The position numbers and the translations under genes are program-made. Shown here in pieces: positions 8,339-17,732 of a stretch of DNA of 64,000 nt. How positions within the stretch are numbered: position 1 is the stretch's first letter; each line of letters begins with the position of its first letter. The stretch is from Azospirillum sp. TSH100 (GTDB lineage: Bacteria; Pseudomonadota; Alphaproteobacteria; Azospirillales; Azospirillaceae), in contig NZ_CP039634.1 in the NCBI RefSeq assembly GCF_004923295.1, forward strand, positions 1,516,001 to 1,580,000, written 5' to 3'. The notes below the pieces were generated by a model. That model made no database searches and had not been told where the DNA came from. It saw nothing but the letters and a program-made list of their open reading frames with translations.

Positions 8339-9919
8339 ATGCCCCTCATCCCAGGACAAACGCCGACACGCGAGGATTGGCTGGACGCGCTGCTGTCGGC
8401 CAACGGGTCCCCGCAGGTTCTGCTTGGCGAGGACGGACGCGTGCTGGTGGCGAACCTTGCCTTTGCCGACCTGATCGGCCATGCGCCGGAGAGGGTGGAG
8501 GGGCGGACGCTGGCGGAGGCCGGGCTCGTGGCGGAAACGGCCGGCGGGATCGACCGCCTGCGGCGCCAGGTGATGGCGACCGGCACGCCGGCCTCGACCC
8601 CCGGACCTCTCCCCGGCTTTCCCTGCGCGCTGGTGCTGAAACCGGTGACGGAGGCCGGGGGGCGGATTCGTGCGGTGGCGCTGGTTGCCGACGCCGGTGC
8701 CGCCGCCTTGGCGGACGCGCGGGCGGAGGCGGCGCAGGCCCGTGCCGATGCCGAGCGGGCCCGCACCGCCAAGGGCAAGTTCCTGTCGGCGGCCAGCCAC
8801 GATCTGCGCCAGCCCTTCCAGGCGATGCATCTGTTCCACCATCTGCTCAGCGGCCGGCTGACCGATCCCGCCTCCATCGAGCTGGCGAACAAGCTGGAAC
8901 AGGCGATCATCGGCGGCGAGACGCTGCTGCGTGCCCTGCTGGAGGTTTCGGCGCTGGAGGCCGGGCTGGTCACCGCCAAGCAGCAGACCTTCCCGGTCGA
9001 TGATCTGCTGGCCAAGATGCTGGAGGAATTCGGGCCGGAAGCGGAGGCCAAGGGCCTGCGCTTCAATGTCCATCCGCTTGATGCCCAGGTCATCAGCGAC
9101 CCGGTGCTGATGGAGCGGCTGCTGCGGCCGCTGCTGGCCAACGCCCTGCGCTACACGCTGACGGGCGGCGTCCTGCTGGCCGCGCGGCGCCGCGGTGACC
9201 GGCTGCGCATCGAGGTGTGGGACACCGGCGTCGGCATCGACCCGTCCAACCATGCGGTCATCTTCGAGGATTTCCACCAGCTCGGCAATCCGGGGCGTGA
9301 CCGCAAGCAGGGTCTGGGCCTTGGCCTCGCCATCGTGCGGCGGCTGGCGCAGGTGCTGGGGCATCCGGTGACGGTGCGCTCCAGGCCCGGCAGGGGCTCC
9401 GTCTTCGCGGTGGAGGTGCCGCTGGCCGGCAATGACGGCGACCGATCCGGCGACGACTCCGGCGACAGCGAGCCTGAACCGGCAGCCGGGCAGTCTTCCG
9501 CCGCCGGGGCTCCTGCGCCGGCCGGCACGGTGCTGGTGATCGAGGACGACGCCATGCAGCTGGAAGGCATCGGGCTGCTGCTGCGCGGCTGGGGCTACGC
9601 CGTCATTCCCGCCCGGGGCATCGACGAGGCCTGTGCCGGGCTGGACGGCGGCGCCCCCGTCCCCGACCTCGTGCTGTCGGACCTGCGCCTGTCGGGACCG
9701 GAAACGGGTATCGACGCCATCCAGGCGGTCCGCGCCCGCTGCGGCCGGCGGGTGCCGGGGGTGATCGTCACCGGCGACACCGATCCCGACCGGCTTCGCA
9801 TCGTCGACCGCAGCGGCATTCCCCTGGTCCACAAGCCCTGCGATCCGACCGCCCTGCGCCGCCTGCTCAGCCGCAGCCTCCCGGCCGTTCGCCGGGCGGA
9901 TGCCGCCCGCCCACGTTAG
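8339..9919 (+). CDS. Cytosolic hybrid histidine kinase (PAS-HisKA-HATPase-REC)
   Basis: The 526-residue product starts at ATG 8339 (MPLIPGQTPT), although the frame is open from 8225. An N-terminal PAS-like domain (residues 10-120) precedes a HisKA domain with ASHDLRQPFQAM, where His154 is the predicted phosphorylation site. An ATPase domain with WDTGVGID and GLGLGLAIVRR follows, and then a C-terminal receiver with phospho-acceptor Asp448 in LVLSDLRLSG. No membrane segments are visible, so the signal is likely cytosolic. It shares the unusual SHDLRQP phosphosite with the kinases at 43156 and 44908. It stands alone upstream of the ugp operon; the partner is unknown. Confidence 0.85.
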   Translation: MPLIPGQTPTREDWLDALLSANGSPQVLLGEDGRVLVANLAFADLIGHAPERVEGRTLAEAGLVAETAGGIDRLRRQVMATGTPASTPGPLPGFPCALVLKPVTEAGGRIRAVALVADAGAAALADARAEAAQARADAERARTAKGKFLSAASHDLRQPFQAMHLFHHLLSGRLTDPASIELANKLEQAIIGGETLLRALLEVSALEAGLVTAKQQTFPVDDLLAKMLEEFGPEAEAKGLRFNVHPLDAQVISDPVLMERLLRPLLANALRYTLTGGVLLAARRRGDRLRIEVWDTGVGIDPSNHAVIFEDFHQLGNPGRDRKQGLGLGLAIVRRLAQVLGHPVTVRSRPGRGSVFAVEVPLAGNDGDRSGDDSGDSEPEPAAGQSSAAGAPAPAGTVLVIEDDAMQLEGIGLLLRGWGYAVIPARGIDEACAGLDGGAPVPDLVLSDLRLSGPETGIDAIQAVRARCGRRVPGVIVTGDTDPDRLRIVDRSGIPLVHKPCDPTALRRLLSRSLPAVRRADAARPR

Positions 9920-9972
9920 CTTTTCCGCGCCCGCGCATTTTCGCTCCGCAACATTCCGGCGCTGCGCTTTTC

Positions 9973-9990
9973 ACGTCATAAAACTGTAAA
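9973..9990 (+). promoter_or_regulatory. Pho-box candidate upstream of ugpB
   Basis: ACGTCATAAAACTGTAAA matches 13 of 18 positions of the PhoB consensus CTGTCATAAATCTGTCAC. The two seven-base half-sites start 11 bp apart, as required. It lies 213 bp before the ugpB ATG. Ugp systems are classical Pho-regulon members, so context supports the match. A TTGACA hexamer follows at 9999-10004 without an obvious -10 partner. Confidence 0.55.
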
Positions 9991-10203
9991 GCGGCGACTT
10001 GACAGACCCTGGTATGCGTGCGCAGTGTGACGGTTAGAGCAACCAAACAATTTCGGAAACGATCATCGCGCCGCCGGTCTTTTTCGCAACCGCACACAAC
10101 GTCTTATGCAGTTGCCATTAAAACTTCACGAAAGCGTCGCGGGACGGCAACCCGTTGCCCTCATGACAACCGCGAACCATACCGGGACAGGGAGACCCAC
10201 CGC

Positions 10204-11559
10204 ATGTTGACCCGCCGCAAGCTTGCCCTCCTGACGGGCGCCGCCACCACCAGCGCCCTGCTGTTCGCCGCCGCCCTTCCGGGTTCGGCCCTGGCGCAGC
10301 AGAAGACGGTGGTCGATTTCTGGCACGGCCTGCCGCAGCCGCTGGGCGGCCAGCTGGAGCAGATCGTCAAGGACTTCAACGACAGCCAGCAGGCGGTCCA
10401 GGTCAACGCCTCCTACAAGGGCAGCTATCCGGAGACGATGCAGGCGGCGATCGCCGCCTTCCGTGCCGGCAACGCGCCGCACATCGTGCAGATGTTCGAG
10501 GTCGGGACCGCCACCATGATGGCCGCCGGCCCGGCGGTGAAGCCGGTCTACCAGCTGATGCAGGAGACGGGCGCCTCCTTCGACGCCGACGCCTACATCC
10601 CGGCGGTGAAGGGCTACTACTCGTCCAAGGACGGGAAGATGATGGCGCTGCCGTTCAACAGCTCCACCGCCATCATGTTCTACAACAAGGACGCCTTCAC
10701 CAAGGCCGGTCTCGACCCGGCCAAGCCGCCGGCGACCTGGCCGGAGCTGATCGACGCGGCCAAGAAGCTGAAGGCGTCGGGCTCCAGCTGCCCCTTCACC
10801 ACCTCCTGGCCGACCTGGGTGCAGCTTGAGCAACTGGGCGCCATCCACAACACCCCCTTCGCCACCCAGGCCAACGGCTATGGCGGGCTGAACGCCGAGC
10901 TGAAGATCGACGCCCCGGTCTACGTCAAGCATGTCCAGACCCTGATCGACATGCAGAAGGAGGGGCTGTTCAAGTATGGTGGCCGTGACAACAAGCCGGA
11001 CGCCCTGTTCCCGTCGGGCGAATGCGCGATGATCCAGGGCTCGTCCTCGCTGCGCAGCCGCATCATCAAGGAGGCGACCTTCGCCTGGGGTGCGGCGCCG
11101 CTGCCCTACTGGCCGGAATTCGCCAACAACGATCCGAAGAACGGCATCATCGGTGGCGCCGCCTTCTGGGTGATGACCTCGCCCAAGCGCACGCCGGCCG
11201 AATACAAGGCGGTGTCCCAGTTCTTCACCTATCTCGCCAAGCCCGAGGTCGACGCCAAGTGGCACATGGACACCGGCTATGTCCCGGTGACGCTGAAGGG
11301 CATCGAGATCGCCAAGGCGCAGGGCTATTACGAGAAGAACCCCGGCGCCGATGTGCCGGCCGCCCAGCTGACCCGCACGCCGACCACCGAGAACAGCATG
11401 GGCCTGCGCCTGGGCAACCTGCCGGAAATCCGCAACATCATCCAGGAAGAGCTTGAGAAGGCCTTCCAGGGCCAGCAGGACGCCAAGCAGGCCCTCGACG
11501 CCTCAATCAAGCGCGGCAACACCGTGCTGCGCAACTTCGAGCGCGCCAACAAGGGCTGA
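10204..11559 (+). CDS. ugpB: sn-Glycerol-3-phosphate ABC transporter, periplasmic binding protein
   Basis: The 451-residue protein begins with a twin-arginine-like then hydrophobic signal peptide (TRRKLALLTG to SALAQQ, cleavage near residue 29). The mature part is a cluster-D extracellular solute-binding protein with FWHGLPQPLGGQLE, PHIVQMFEVGTATMM and LPFNSSTAIMFYNKDAF, which are typical of UgpB. It captures glycerol-3-phosphate or glycerophosphodiesters for the permease encoded next. It is the first gene of the ugp operon, with GACAGGGAGA just upstream of the ATG. A repeat pair separates it from ugpA, which may lower expression of the membrane genes relative to this abundant protein. Confidence 0.93.
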   Translation: MLTRRKLALLTGAATTSALLFAAALPGSALAQQKTVVDFWHGLPQPLGGQLEQIVKDFNDSQQAVQVNASYKGSYPETMQAAIAAFRAGNAPHIVQMFEVGTATMMAAGPAVKPVYQLMQETGASFDADAYIPAVKGYYSSKDGKMMALPFNSSTAIMFYNKDAFTKAGLDPAKPPATWPELIDAAKKLKASGSSCPFTTSWPTWVQLEQLGAIHNTPFATQANGYGGLNAELKIDAPVYVKHVQTLIDMQKEGLFKYGGRDNKPDALFPSGECAMIQGSSSLRSRIIKEATFAWGAAPLPYWPEFANNDPKNGIIGGAAFWVMTSPKRTPAEYKAVSQFFTYLAKPEVDAKWHMDTGYVPVTLKGIEIAKAQGYYEKNPGADVPAAQLTRTPTTENSMGLRLGNLPEIRNIIQEELEKAFQGQQDAKQALDASIKRGNTVLRNFERANKG

Positions 11560-11583
11560 TTTCGGCCGTAACCTCCCCTTGGT

Positions 11584-11724
11584 CCCCTCTCCCCCCCGGG
11601 GAGAGGGTTAGGGTGAGGGGGATGCGCGGCGTGGCTTAGTTCAGTGGGACACGCTTCGCATTTCCCCCAATCCACCGCATGCCTCCCCCTCACCCCGACC
11701 CTCTCCCCGGGGGGGAGAGGGGGG
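11584..11724. repeat. Inverted C/G-rich repeat pair, element A
   Basis: A left arm (11584-11621, containing CCCGGGGAGAGGGTTAGGG) and a nearly complementary right arm (11685-11724) flank a 63-bp spacer. Each arm also contains its own CCTCTCCCC/GGGGAGAGG palindrome. The same arms occur at 55121-55258 and 58051-58155. The element fills most of the ugpB-ugpA gap and could fold as an RNA stabiliser or attenuator. Confidence 0.85.
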
Positions 11725-11764
11725 AGCACCCTTACGCCACGCATAACCGACGAAAGACCATCCT

Positions 11765-12649
11765 GTGCAGCGTCGCGTCACCTTCGACAACCGGCTGTTG
11801 CCTTACCTGCTGCTGGCGCCGCAGGTGGCGGTGACGCTGGTGTTCTTCATCTGGCCGGCGGCCAATGCCATCTGGCAGTCGGTGCATCTCCAGGACGCCT
11901 TCGGCATCCGCAGCGAGTTCGTCTGGTTCGAGAACTTCACCCATGTGCTGAGCGACCCGAACTATCTCGACACGCTGAAGGTCACGATCATCTTCAGCGT
12001 CGCGGTGACCGTACTGGCGATGGGGGTGGCGCTGCTGCTGGCGGTGTTGGCCGATTCGAAGATCAAGGGTGCCCGCGCCTACAAGACGCTGCTGATCTGG
12101 CCCTACGCGCTGGCTCCGGCCGTCGCGGCGGTGCTGTGGATGTTCATCTTCAACCCCGACATCGGCTCCTTCGGTCAGGCGCTGCGGGCGCTGGGTTATG
12201 ACTGGGACTACCGGCTGAACGGCGGGCAGGCGCTGGTGATGGTCATCATGGCCGCCAGCTGGAAGCAGGTGTCCTACAACTTCATCTTCTTCCTGGCCGG
12301 CCTTCAGGCGATCCCGCGCTCGGTGATGGAGGCGGCCAGCATCGACGGCGCCGGTCCGATGCGGCGGTTCTGGACCATCACCTTCCCGCTCTTGTCGCCG
12401 ACCACCTTCTTCCTGCTGGTGGTCGACATGGTCTACGCCTTCTTCGAGACCTTCGGCACCATCCACGCCCTGACCCAGGGCGGGCCGGGCAAGGCGACGG
12501 AGACGCTGATCTTCCGCGTCTATCAGGACGGCGTGGTCAACAACGACCTCGGCGGATCGTCGGCCCAGTCGGTGATCCTGATGGTGATCGTCATCGCGCT
12601 GACCGCGGTGCAGTTCCGCTTCGTCGAGCGCAAGGTCCATTACGCATGA
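11765..12649 (+). CDS. ugpA: Glycerol-3-phosphate ABC transporter permease
   Basis: The 294-residue protein has six predicted membrane helices and the MalF-type permease loop [20 protein letters not shown], which docks the ATPase. It starts with GTG at 11765; no strong ribosome-binding site is visible. It overlaps the ugpE start by four bases (ATGA, 12646-12649), so the two permeases are translationally coupled and should form the UgpA-UgpE heterodimer in the inner membrane. Confidence 0.93.
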   Translation: MQRRVTFDNRLLPYLLLAPQVAVTLVFFIWPAANAIWQSVHLQDAFGIRSEFVWFENFTHVLSDPNYLDTLKVTIIFSVAVTVLAMGVALLLAVLADSKIKGARAYKTLLIWPYALAPAVAAVLWMFIFNPDIGSFGQALRALGYDWDYRLNGGQALVMVIMAASWKQVSYNFIFFLAGLQAIPRSVMEAASIDGAGPMRRFWTITFPLLSPTTFFLLVVDMVYAFFETFGTIHALTQGGPGKATETLIFRVYQDGVVNNDLGGSSAQSVILMVIVIALTAVQFRFVERKVHYA

Positions 12650-13494
12650 AGCCGACCCGTTTCATCGATCTGCTGCCGCACATCGTCCTGATCGTCGGCG
12701 TCCTGATTTTCGCCTATCCGATCTATGTGACGCTGATCGGCTCCACCTGGGATTCCGGCACCATCGGGCGCGGCGGGCTGCCGCTGTGGCCGGGCGGGCA
12801 GGGGATGGCCAACTACGCCCAGGCCTGGGCCGGGGAAGCCGGCGAGCGGGCGCTCTACACGCCCGTCCGTACCATGATGCTGAACAGTCTGGTGATGGCG
12901 CTGTCCATCGCGGTGGGCAAGATCGCCATCTCGATCCTGTCGGCCTATGCGGTGGCCTTCTTCCGTTTCCCGCTGCGCATGGCCTTCTTCTGGCTGATCT
13001 TCATCACGCTGATGCTGCCGGTGGAGGTGCGGATCATCCCGACCTACAAGGTCGTCGCCGATCTGGGCCTGATCAACAGCTATGCCGGTCTGGCGATCCC
13101 GCTGATCGCGTCGGCCACCGCGACCCTGCTGTTCCGCCAGTTCTTCCTGACCATCCCGGACGAGCTGCTGGAGGCGGCGAAGATCGATGGCGCCGGGCCG
13201 GTGCGCTTCTTCATCGACGTGGTCCTGCCGCTGTCGCGCACCAACATCGCGGCGCTGTTCGTCATCCTCTTCATCTATGGCTGGAACCAGTATCTCTGGC
13301 CGCTTCTGGTCACCAGCAGCGGCGACATGGAAACCATCGTGACCGGGATCACCAAGATGATCGGCACCGGCGAATCGGCCAACGACTGGCACATCATCAT
13401 GGCGACCACCGTGCTGGCGATGTTGCCGCCGGTGGCGGTGGTGGTGTTCATGCAGCGCTGGTTCGTCAAAGGTCTTGTGGACAGCGAAAAGTAA
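12646..13494 (+). CDS. ugpE: Glycerol-3-phosphate ABC transporter permease
   Basis: The 282-residue protein is a MalG-type permease with about six membrane helices and the conserved cytoplasmic loop [20 protein letters not shown]. The ATG lies inside the stop of ugpA. The segment [20 protein letters not shown] is typical of UgpE. The ATPase gene follows after 24 bp. Confidence 0.93.
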   Translation: MKPTRFIDLLPHIVLIVGVLIFAYPIYVTLIGSTWDSGTIGRGGLPLWPGGQGMANYAQAWAGEAGERALYTPVRTMMLNSLVMALSIAVGKIAISILSAYAVAFFRFPLRMAFFWLIFITLMLPVEVRIIPTYKVVADLGLINSYAGLAIPLIASATATLLFRQFFLTIPDELLEAAKIDGAGPVRFFIDVVLPLSRTNIAALFVILFIYGWNQYLWPLLVTSSGDMETIVTGITKMIGTGESANDWHIIMATTVLAMLPPVAVVVFMQRWFVKGLVDSEK

Positions 13495-13518
13495 GCGCGG
13501 GCGAAGGGAAAAAGAACA

Positions 13519-14583
13519 ATGGCAACCGTTGAAATCCGCGACGTCCGCAAGTCTTACGGCCCGGTCGAAGCGATCAAGGGCATCGACATCGCGATCCAGG
13601 ACGGCGAATTCCTCGTCCTGCTCGGCCCATCGGGCTGCGGCAAGTCCACCCTGCTGCGCATGGTCGCCGGGCTGGAGGGCATCACCGGCGGTCAGATCGC
13701 CATCGGCGGTCGCGTGGTGAACGATCTGGACCCCAAGGACCGCGACATCGCGATGGTGTTCCAGAACTATGCGCTCTACCCGCACATGACGGTCTTCGAC
13801 AACATGGCCTACGGCCTGAAGATCCGCGGGATCCCGAAGGCCGAGATCCGGGCGCGCGTCGACAAGGCAGCCGCCATCCTTGAACTGGGGCGTTTCCTAG
13901 ACCGCCGGCCGAGCCAGCTGTCGGGCGGCCAGCGCCAGCGCGTCGCCATGGGCCGCGCCATCGTGCGCGAGCCGGCCGCCTTCCTGTTCGACGAGCCGCT
14001 GTCGAACCTCGACGCCAAGCTGCGCACGCAGATGCGGGTGGAGATCAAGCGGCTTCAGGACCGGCTCGGCATCACCAGCCTCTACGTCACCCACGATCAG
14101 GTGGAGGCGATGACGCTGGCCGACCGCATCCTGGTGATGAACCATGGCGTCGCCGAGCAGATCGGCACGCCGCTGGAGGTCTACCAGCGCCCGGCCAGCC
14201 TGTTCGTCGCCGGCTTCATCGGCTCGCCGCCGATGAATGTGCTGGACGGCCGCATCGACGACCGGGGTGAGGCGGTGCTGGTGCCCGGTGGACAGCGCCT
14301 GCCGCTGTCGCAGCCGCGTCCGACCGACGCCGGCCGGGCGATCAAGCTCGGCATCCGGCCGGAGCATCTGGCCGTCGCCGCCGAGGGCTTTTCGATCGAG
14401 GTCGAATTGGTGGAGGCGCTGGGGGCCGACACAGTGGTCTATGGCCGCCTGCCGGACGGCGAGACCCTGCTGGTCCGCATGGCCGGCATCCCCACCGTCC
14501 GCGAGCGTGACCGCCTGACGGTTGCCCCGCAGGACGGCGCCCTGCATCTGTTCGACGCGGTGACGGGGCGCCGGGTGGAATGA
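13519..14583 (+). CDS. ugpC: Glycerol-3-phosphate ABC transporter ATPase
   Basis: The 354-residue protein is a CUT1-type ABC ATPase. It has Walker [10 protein letters not shown], the Q-loop [14 protein letters not shown], the signature [14 protein letters not shown], Walker [13 protein letters not shown], an H-loop in YVTHDQ, and a C-terminal TOBE domain of about 110 residues. It energises UgpA-UgpE. A purine-rich GAAGGGAAAAAG precedes the ATG. UgpC and MalK are closely alike, so the assignment relies on the surrounding ugp genes. Confidence 0.92.
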   Translation: MATVEIRDVRKSYGPVEAIKGIDIAIQDGEFLVLLGPSGCGKSTLLRMVAGLEGITGGQIAIGGRVVNDLDPKDRDIAMVFQNYALYPHMTVFDNMAYGLKIRGIPKAEIRARVDKAAAILELGRFLDRRPSQLSGGQRQRVAMGRAIVREPAAFLFDEPLSNLDAKLRTQMRVEIKRLQDRLGITSLYVTHDQVEAMTLADRILVMNHGVAEQIGTPLEVYQRPASLFVAGFIGSPPMNVLDGRIDDRGEAVLVPGGQRLPLSQPRPTDAGRAIKLGIRPEHLAVAAEGFSIEVELVEALGADTVVYGRLPDGETLLVRMAGIPTVRERDRLTVAPQDGALHLFDAVTGRRVE

Positions 14584-14604
14584 CGGGCTGGAATTGATCT
14601 TCGC

Positions 14605-14805
14605 TCAGAAATCCGAACAGCGCCCTTTGAACTCCCAGTCGCCGTAGCGGGTCGGCTCCGGCCCCTTCGGGCCGCCGATCTCGCCGGGCTTCTGTTCGGG
14701 GCCCTTGGTTTCGGTTGCGTCCGGAGCGGCCTCGGTGGTTGAGGTTTCGGCCACCGCGTCGGCGGCGTCCTGCTGCGGCTTGGTTGGTTCGGTCATCATA
14801 TCCAT
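14605..14805 (-). CDS. DUF1674 protein, SdhAF4-like succinate dehydrogenase assembly factor
   Basis: The 66-residue product ends with the diagnostic DUF1674 block EIGGPKGPEPTRYGDWEFKG followed by RCSDF. The mitochondrial relative Sdh8/SDHAF4 binds the FAD-loaded SdhA subunit and helps it join SdhB; the same role in bacteria is inferred from homology. The N-terminal half is low-complexity and probably disordered. The start MDMMTEP (14803-14805) is chosen; the frame is open to 14862, so a 19-residue longer form is possible. It converges with ugpC across 21 bp. Confidence 0.8.
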   Translation of the reverse strand: MDMMTEPTKPQQDAADAVAETSTTEAAPDATETKGPEQKPGEIGGPKGPEPTRYGDWEFKGRCSDF

Positions 14806-14910
14806 CGCAAAACTGCGGGCATTTGGGCGGGTATCTTGAACGCCGGCGCGGCCCGGCCCCATATCTTGGACCGGAGCGGGTTACCCCGCTTCGGCCCATC
14901 CTGAACCGAT

Positions 14911-15918
14911 ATGGCGATCATGACCAGCTATCTGAAGACCACCATCCTCCTTGCCGGCCTGACGGCGATCTTCATGGCGGTCGGCTTCCTGCTGGGCGGC
15001 AAGACCGGCCTGATCATCGCCTTCGTCATGGCGCTGGGCATGAACCTGTTCAGCTACTGGAATTCCGGCGACATGGTGCTGTCGATGTACGGCGCCCGCG
15101 AGGTCGACGCCTATTCGGCGCCCGAGTTCCATGGCATCGTCGCCCGGCTGGCGGAGCGCGCCGGCCTGCCGATGCCGCGCGTCTACATCATCCAGAACGA
15201 CCAGCCCAACGCCTTCGCCACCGGACGCGATCCGGAGCATGCGGCGGTCGCCGCCACCACCGGCCTGCTGCAACGCCTGACGCCGGAGGAGATCGCCGGC
15301 GTGATGGCGCATGAACTGGCCCATGTGAAGAACCGCGACACCCTGATCATGACGATCACCGCGACCATCGCCGGTGCGGTGTCGATGCTCGCCAATTTCG
15401 GGCTGTTCTTCGGCGGCTCCAGCAACGACGAGCGCGGCGGCAACCCGCTGGGCATGGTCGGCGGCATCCTGGCCGCCATCCTCGCCCCCATCGCCGCGAC
15501 CCTGGTGCAGATGGCGATCAGCCGCACCCGCGAGTTCGAGGCCGACCGCATCGGTGCGGAGATCTGCGGCCGTCCCAACTGGCTTGCCGATGCGCTGACC
15601 AACATCCACAACAGCGCCAACCACATCCCCAATTATCAGGCGGAGGCGCATCCGGCGACCGCCCACCTGTTCATCGCCAACCCGCTGAGCGGCGCCAGCA
15701 TGGCCAGCCTGTTCTCCACCCACCCCGACATGGGCGAGCGGGTGGCGCGGCTCCGCGCGATGGCGGCCCGGAGCGGCAGCTCTACCGGTGGCTTCGGCGG
15801 TGGGTTTGGGGGCGGCCAGACCCCGCCGCGCGATGGCCGCTCGCCCTGGGGCGCGCCGCCGCAGGGGAGTGGGCAGGGCGGCTTCATGCCGCAGAACCGC
15901 CGCGGCCCCTGGGGCTGA
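14911..15918 (+). CDS. htpX: Membrane zinc metalloprotease HtpX
   Basis: This 335-residue M48B peptidase has two N-terminal membrane helices (residues 8-25 and 30-50), the zinc-binding motif [10 protein letters not shown] and two more hydrophobic segments. The third ligand is probably in [12 protein letters not shown]. HtpX acts in the inner membrane with FtsH in quality control of membrane proteins. The glycine-rich tail ([14 protein letters not shown]) is longer than in E. coli HtpX (293 residues) and is probably disordered. It diverges from the DUF1674 gene. Confidence 0.93.
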   Translation: MAIMTSYLKTTILLAGLTAIFMAVGFLLGGKTGLIIAFVMALGMNLFSYWNSGDMVLSMYGAREVDAYSAPEFHGIVARLAERAGLPMPRVYIIQNDQPNAFATGRDPEHAAVAATTGLLQRLTPEEIAGVMAHELAHVKNRDTLIMTITATIAGAVSMLANFGLFFGGSSNDERGGNPLGMVGGILAAILAPIAATLVQMAISRTREFEADRIGAEICGRPNWLADALTNIHNSANHIPNYQAEAHPATAHLFIANPLSGASMASLFSTHPDMGERVARLRAMAARSGSSTGGFGGGFGGGQTPPRDGRSPWGAPPQGSGQGGFMPQNRRGPWG

Positions 15919-16017
15919 TCTCCGCAGGCTCACTCTGGTAAAGGATTGCCGCCGAAGGGGTAGGCGACTACCCTTCCGGCACGCGCTCAACCATGACGGT
16001 CGCCAGGGGAAGTTTGC

Positions 16018-16950
16018 ATGTCCGACGCCGCGAAGTACCGCCTTGTCACCCGGTCCGATTTCGACGGGCTCGTCTGCGCCGTCCTGCTGAAGGAACTGGG
16101 CATCCTCGACGAGATCAAGTTCGTCCACCCCAAGGACATGCAGGACGGCAAGATCGAGATCACCGGCCGCGACATCACCACCAACCTGCCCTACGTCGAC
16201 GGCGCCCATCTGGTGTTCGACCATCACCTGTCGGAGACCATGCGCGTCGGCGAGAAGCCCAATTACATCATCGACCCCAAGGCCCCCTCCGCCGCTCGTG
16301 TCGTCTATGACTATTACGGCGGGAAGGGGCGCTTTCCCACGATCTCCGACGAGATGATGGCGGCTGTCGATCAGGCCGACTCGGCCCAGTACCAGCGCGA
16401 TGACATCCTGAACCCGACGGGCTGGACCCTGCTGAACTTCATCATGGACGCGCGCACCGGGCTCGGCCGTTTCCGCGAGTTCCGGGTGTCGAACTACCAG
16501 CTGATGATGGACCTGATCGACTATTGCCGCAGCCATTCCATCGAGCAGATCCTGGAATTGCCGGACGTGAAGGAGCGGGTGGAGCTCTATGTCCAGCATG
16601 CCGAGCTGTTCGTCGACCAGCTGAAGCGCTGCGCCACCGTGCGCGGCAACGTCGTCGTGCTCGACCTCCGCAAGGAGGAGACGATCTATGCCGGCAACCG
16701 TTTCATGATCTACGCGCTGTTTCCCGATACCAACGTGTCGATCCATGTGCTGTGGGGCCTGAAGCAGCAGAACACCGTGCTGGCCTGCGGCAAGTCGATC
16801 CTGAACCGCAGTTCCAGGACCGACATCGGCCCGCTGATGCTGCAATATGGCGGCGGCGGCCATCAGGCGGCCGGCACCTGTCAGGTCGACAATGACCGGG
16901 CCGAAGAGGTATTGGAGGCGATCGTCGCTCGCATGCGCGCGGACGGCTGA
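16018..16950 (+). CDS. DHH-family phosphoesterase (exopolyphosphatase-like)
   Basis: The 310-residue protein has the DHH superfamily motifs: RSDFDGLVCAVLL, HLVFDHHLSE, a DQADSAQ segment and a C-terminal DHHA1-type GGGGHQAAGTC. These bind two manganese ions and hydrolyse phosphodiester or phosphoanhydride bonds. Candidate substrates include linear dinucleotides (NrnA-like) or polyphosphate; the sequence does not decide. No membrane segments are present. The start follows AGGGGAAG. A hypothetical gene begins 28 bp downstream. Confidence 0.82.
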   Translation: MSDAAKYRLVTRSDFDGLVCAVLLKELGILDEIKFVHPKDMQDGKIEITGRDITTNLPYVDGAHLVFDHHLSETMRVGEKPNYIIDPKAPSAARVVYDYYGGKGRFPTISDEMMAAVDQADSAQYQRDDILNPTGWTLLNFIMDARTGLGRFREFRVSNYQLMMDLIDYCRSHSIEQILELPDVKERVELYVQHAELFVDQLKRCATVRGNVVVLDLRKEETIYAGNRFMIYALFPDTNVSIHVLWGLKQQNTVLACGKSILNRSSRTDIGPLMLQYGGGGHQAAGTCQVDNDRAEEVLEAIVARMRADG

Positions 16951-16978
16951 CCTCCTTCACCGACCGGGCCCTGAGCGA

Positions 16979-17713
16979 TTGAGCGTCTTTCTTCACTTCC
17001 CCGACGGTGCCTTGTTCGACGTCGACTGGCTGTCCGCCCTGTCCGACGAGGTGTCAAGGATGGAGGCTGTCGACCGCGCCCGTCCGGTGGTGGCCGACGC
17101 CATCGCCCGCACCGACGCGGCGGGGACGGCGGCGCTGGCCCGCATCGACGGGCTGGTGTCGGGGGCGGCGCTCGACGCCATCCCGGCCCTGCTGGCGGCG
17201 GAGACGGTGGAGCTGCCCGATGCCGCCGCGGCGAGCGAGCGCTCGATCCATGACCTGATGAGCCGTGTCGCCTACAAGCGGCGCGAGCTGATGCCGCTGT
17301 TCCCCGACCTGATCGAGCGTGTCGCCGCCGTCCATGCCGCCGCCATCCGCGCATGCGGTACGGCGCGCTGGCGGCTGATGGCGGCGCGGGCACGGATGCA
17401 GCCCGGCCGTCCGTCCAGCCCGATCCAAGGGGCCGGTACCCGCTATGTGAAGAGTGACCGCTTCGACGCCCGCGCGGCCGAGAGCCTGCCGTCGATCGAC
17501 CGCACCCGTGCCGACCGCATCCTGAAGCGGTTGGGCGAAGCGCCGGTGCCGGACGAGCTGGAGCTTCATCCGCTGGATGACGGCGGCGACCTCTGGACCA
17601 TCAAGGCCGGCGGGAGCAGCCGCTTCATCCTGCGGGTCGAGCGCGACCGGCGCGGGCCGTTCTACATGGTGGAGGATGTCGGGCCGCAGGCCGCTGGAAC
17701 GCTTCCGGTTTGA
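16979..17713 (+). CDS. Hypothetical protein downstream of the DHH phosphoesterase
   Basis: I do not recognise this 244-residue protein. It starts at a TTG (16979-16981) giving LSVFLHFPDGALFDVDWLSA; the frame is open further upstream inside the DHH gene, so the start is uncertain. The first 130 residues are helical and alanine-rich. The last 50 (DDGGDLWTIKAGGSSRFILR and VERDRRGPFYMVEDVG) look like a small beta-rich domain. No signal peptide is visible. The spacing suggests co-transcription with the DHH gene. Confidence 0.55.
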   Translation: MSVFLHFPDGALFDVDWLSALSDEVSRMEAVDRARPVVADAIARTDAAGTAALARIDGLVSGAALDAIPALLAAETVELPDAAAASERSIHDLMSRVAYKRRELMPLFPDLIERVAAVHAAAIRACGTARWRLMAARARMQPGRPSSPIQGAGTRYVKSDRFDARAAESLPSIDRTRADRILKRLGEAPVPDELELHPLDDGGDLWTIKAGGSSRFILRVERDRRGPFYMVEDVGPQAAGTLPV

Positions 17714-17732
17714 ACGCTTCCGGCCCGAAGGC

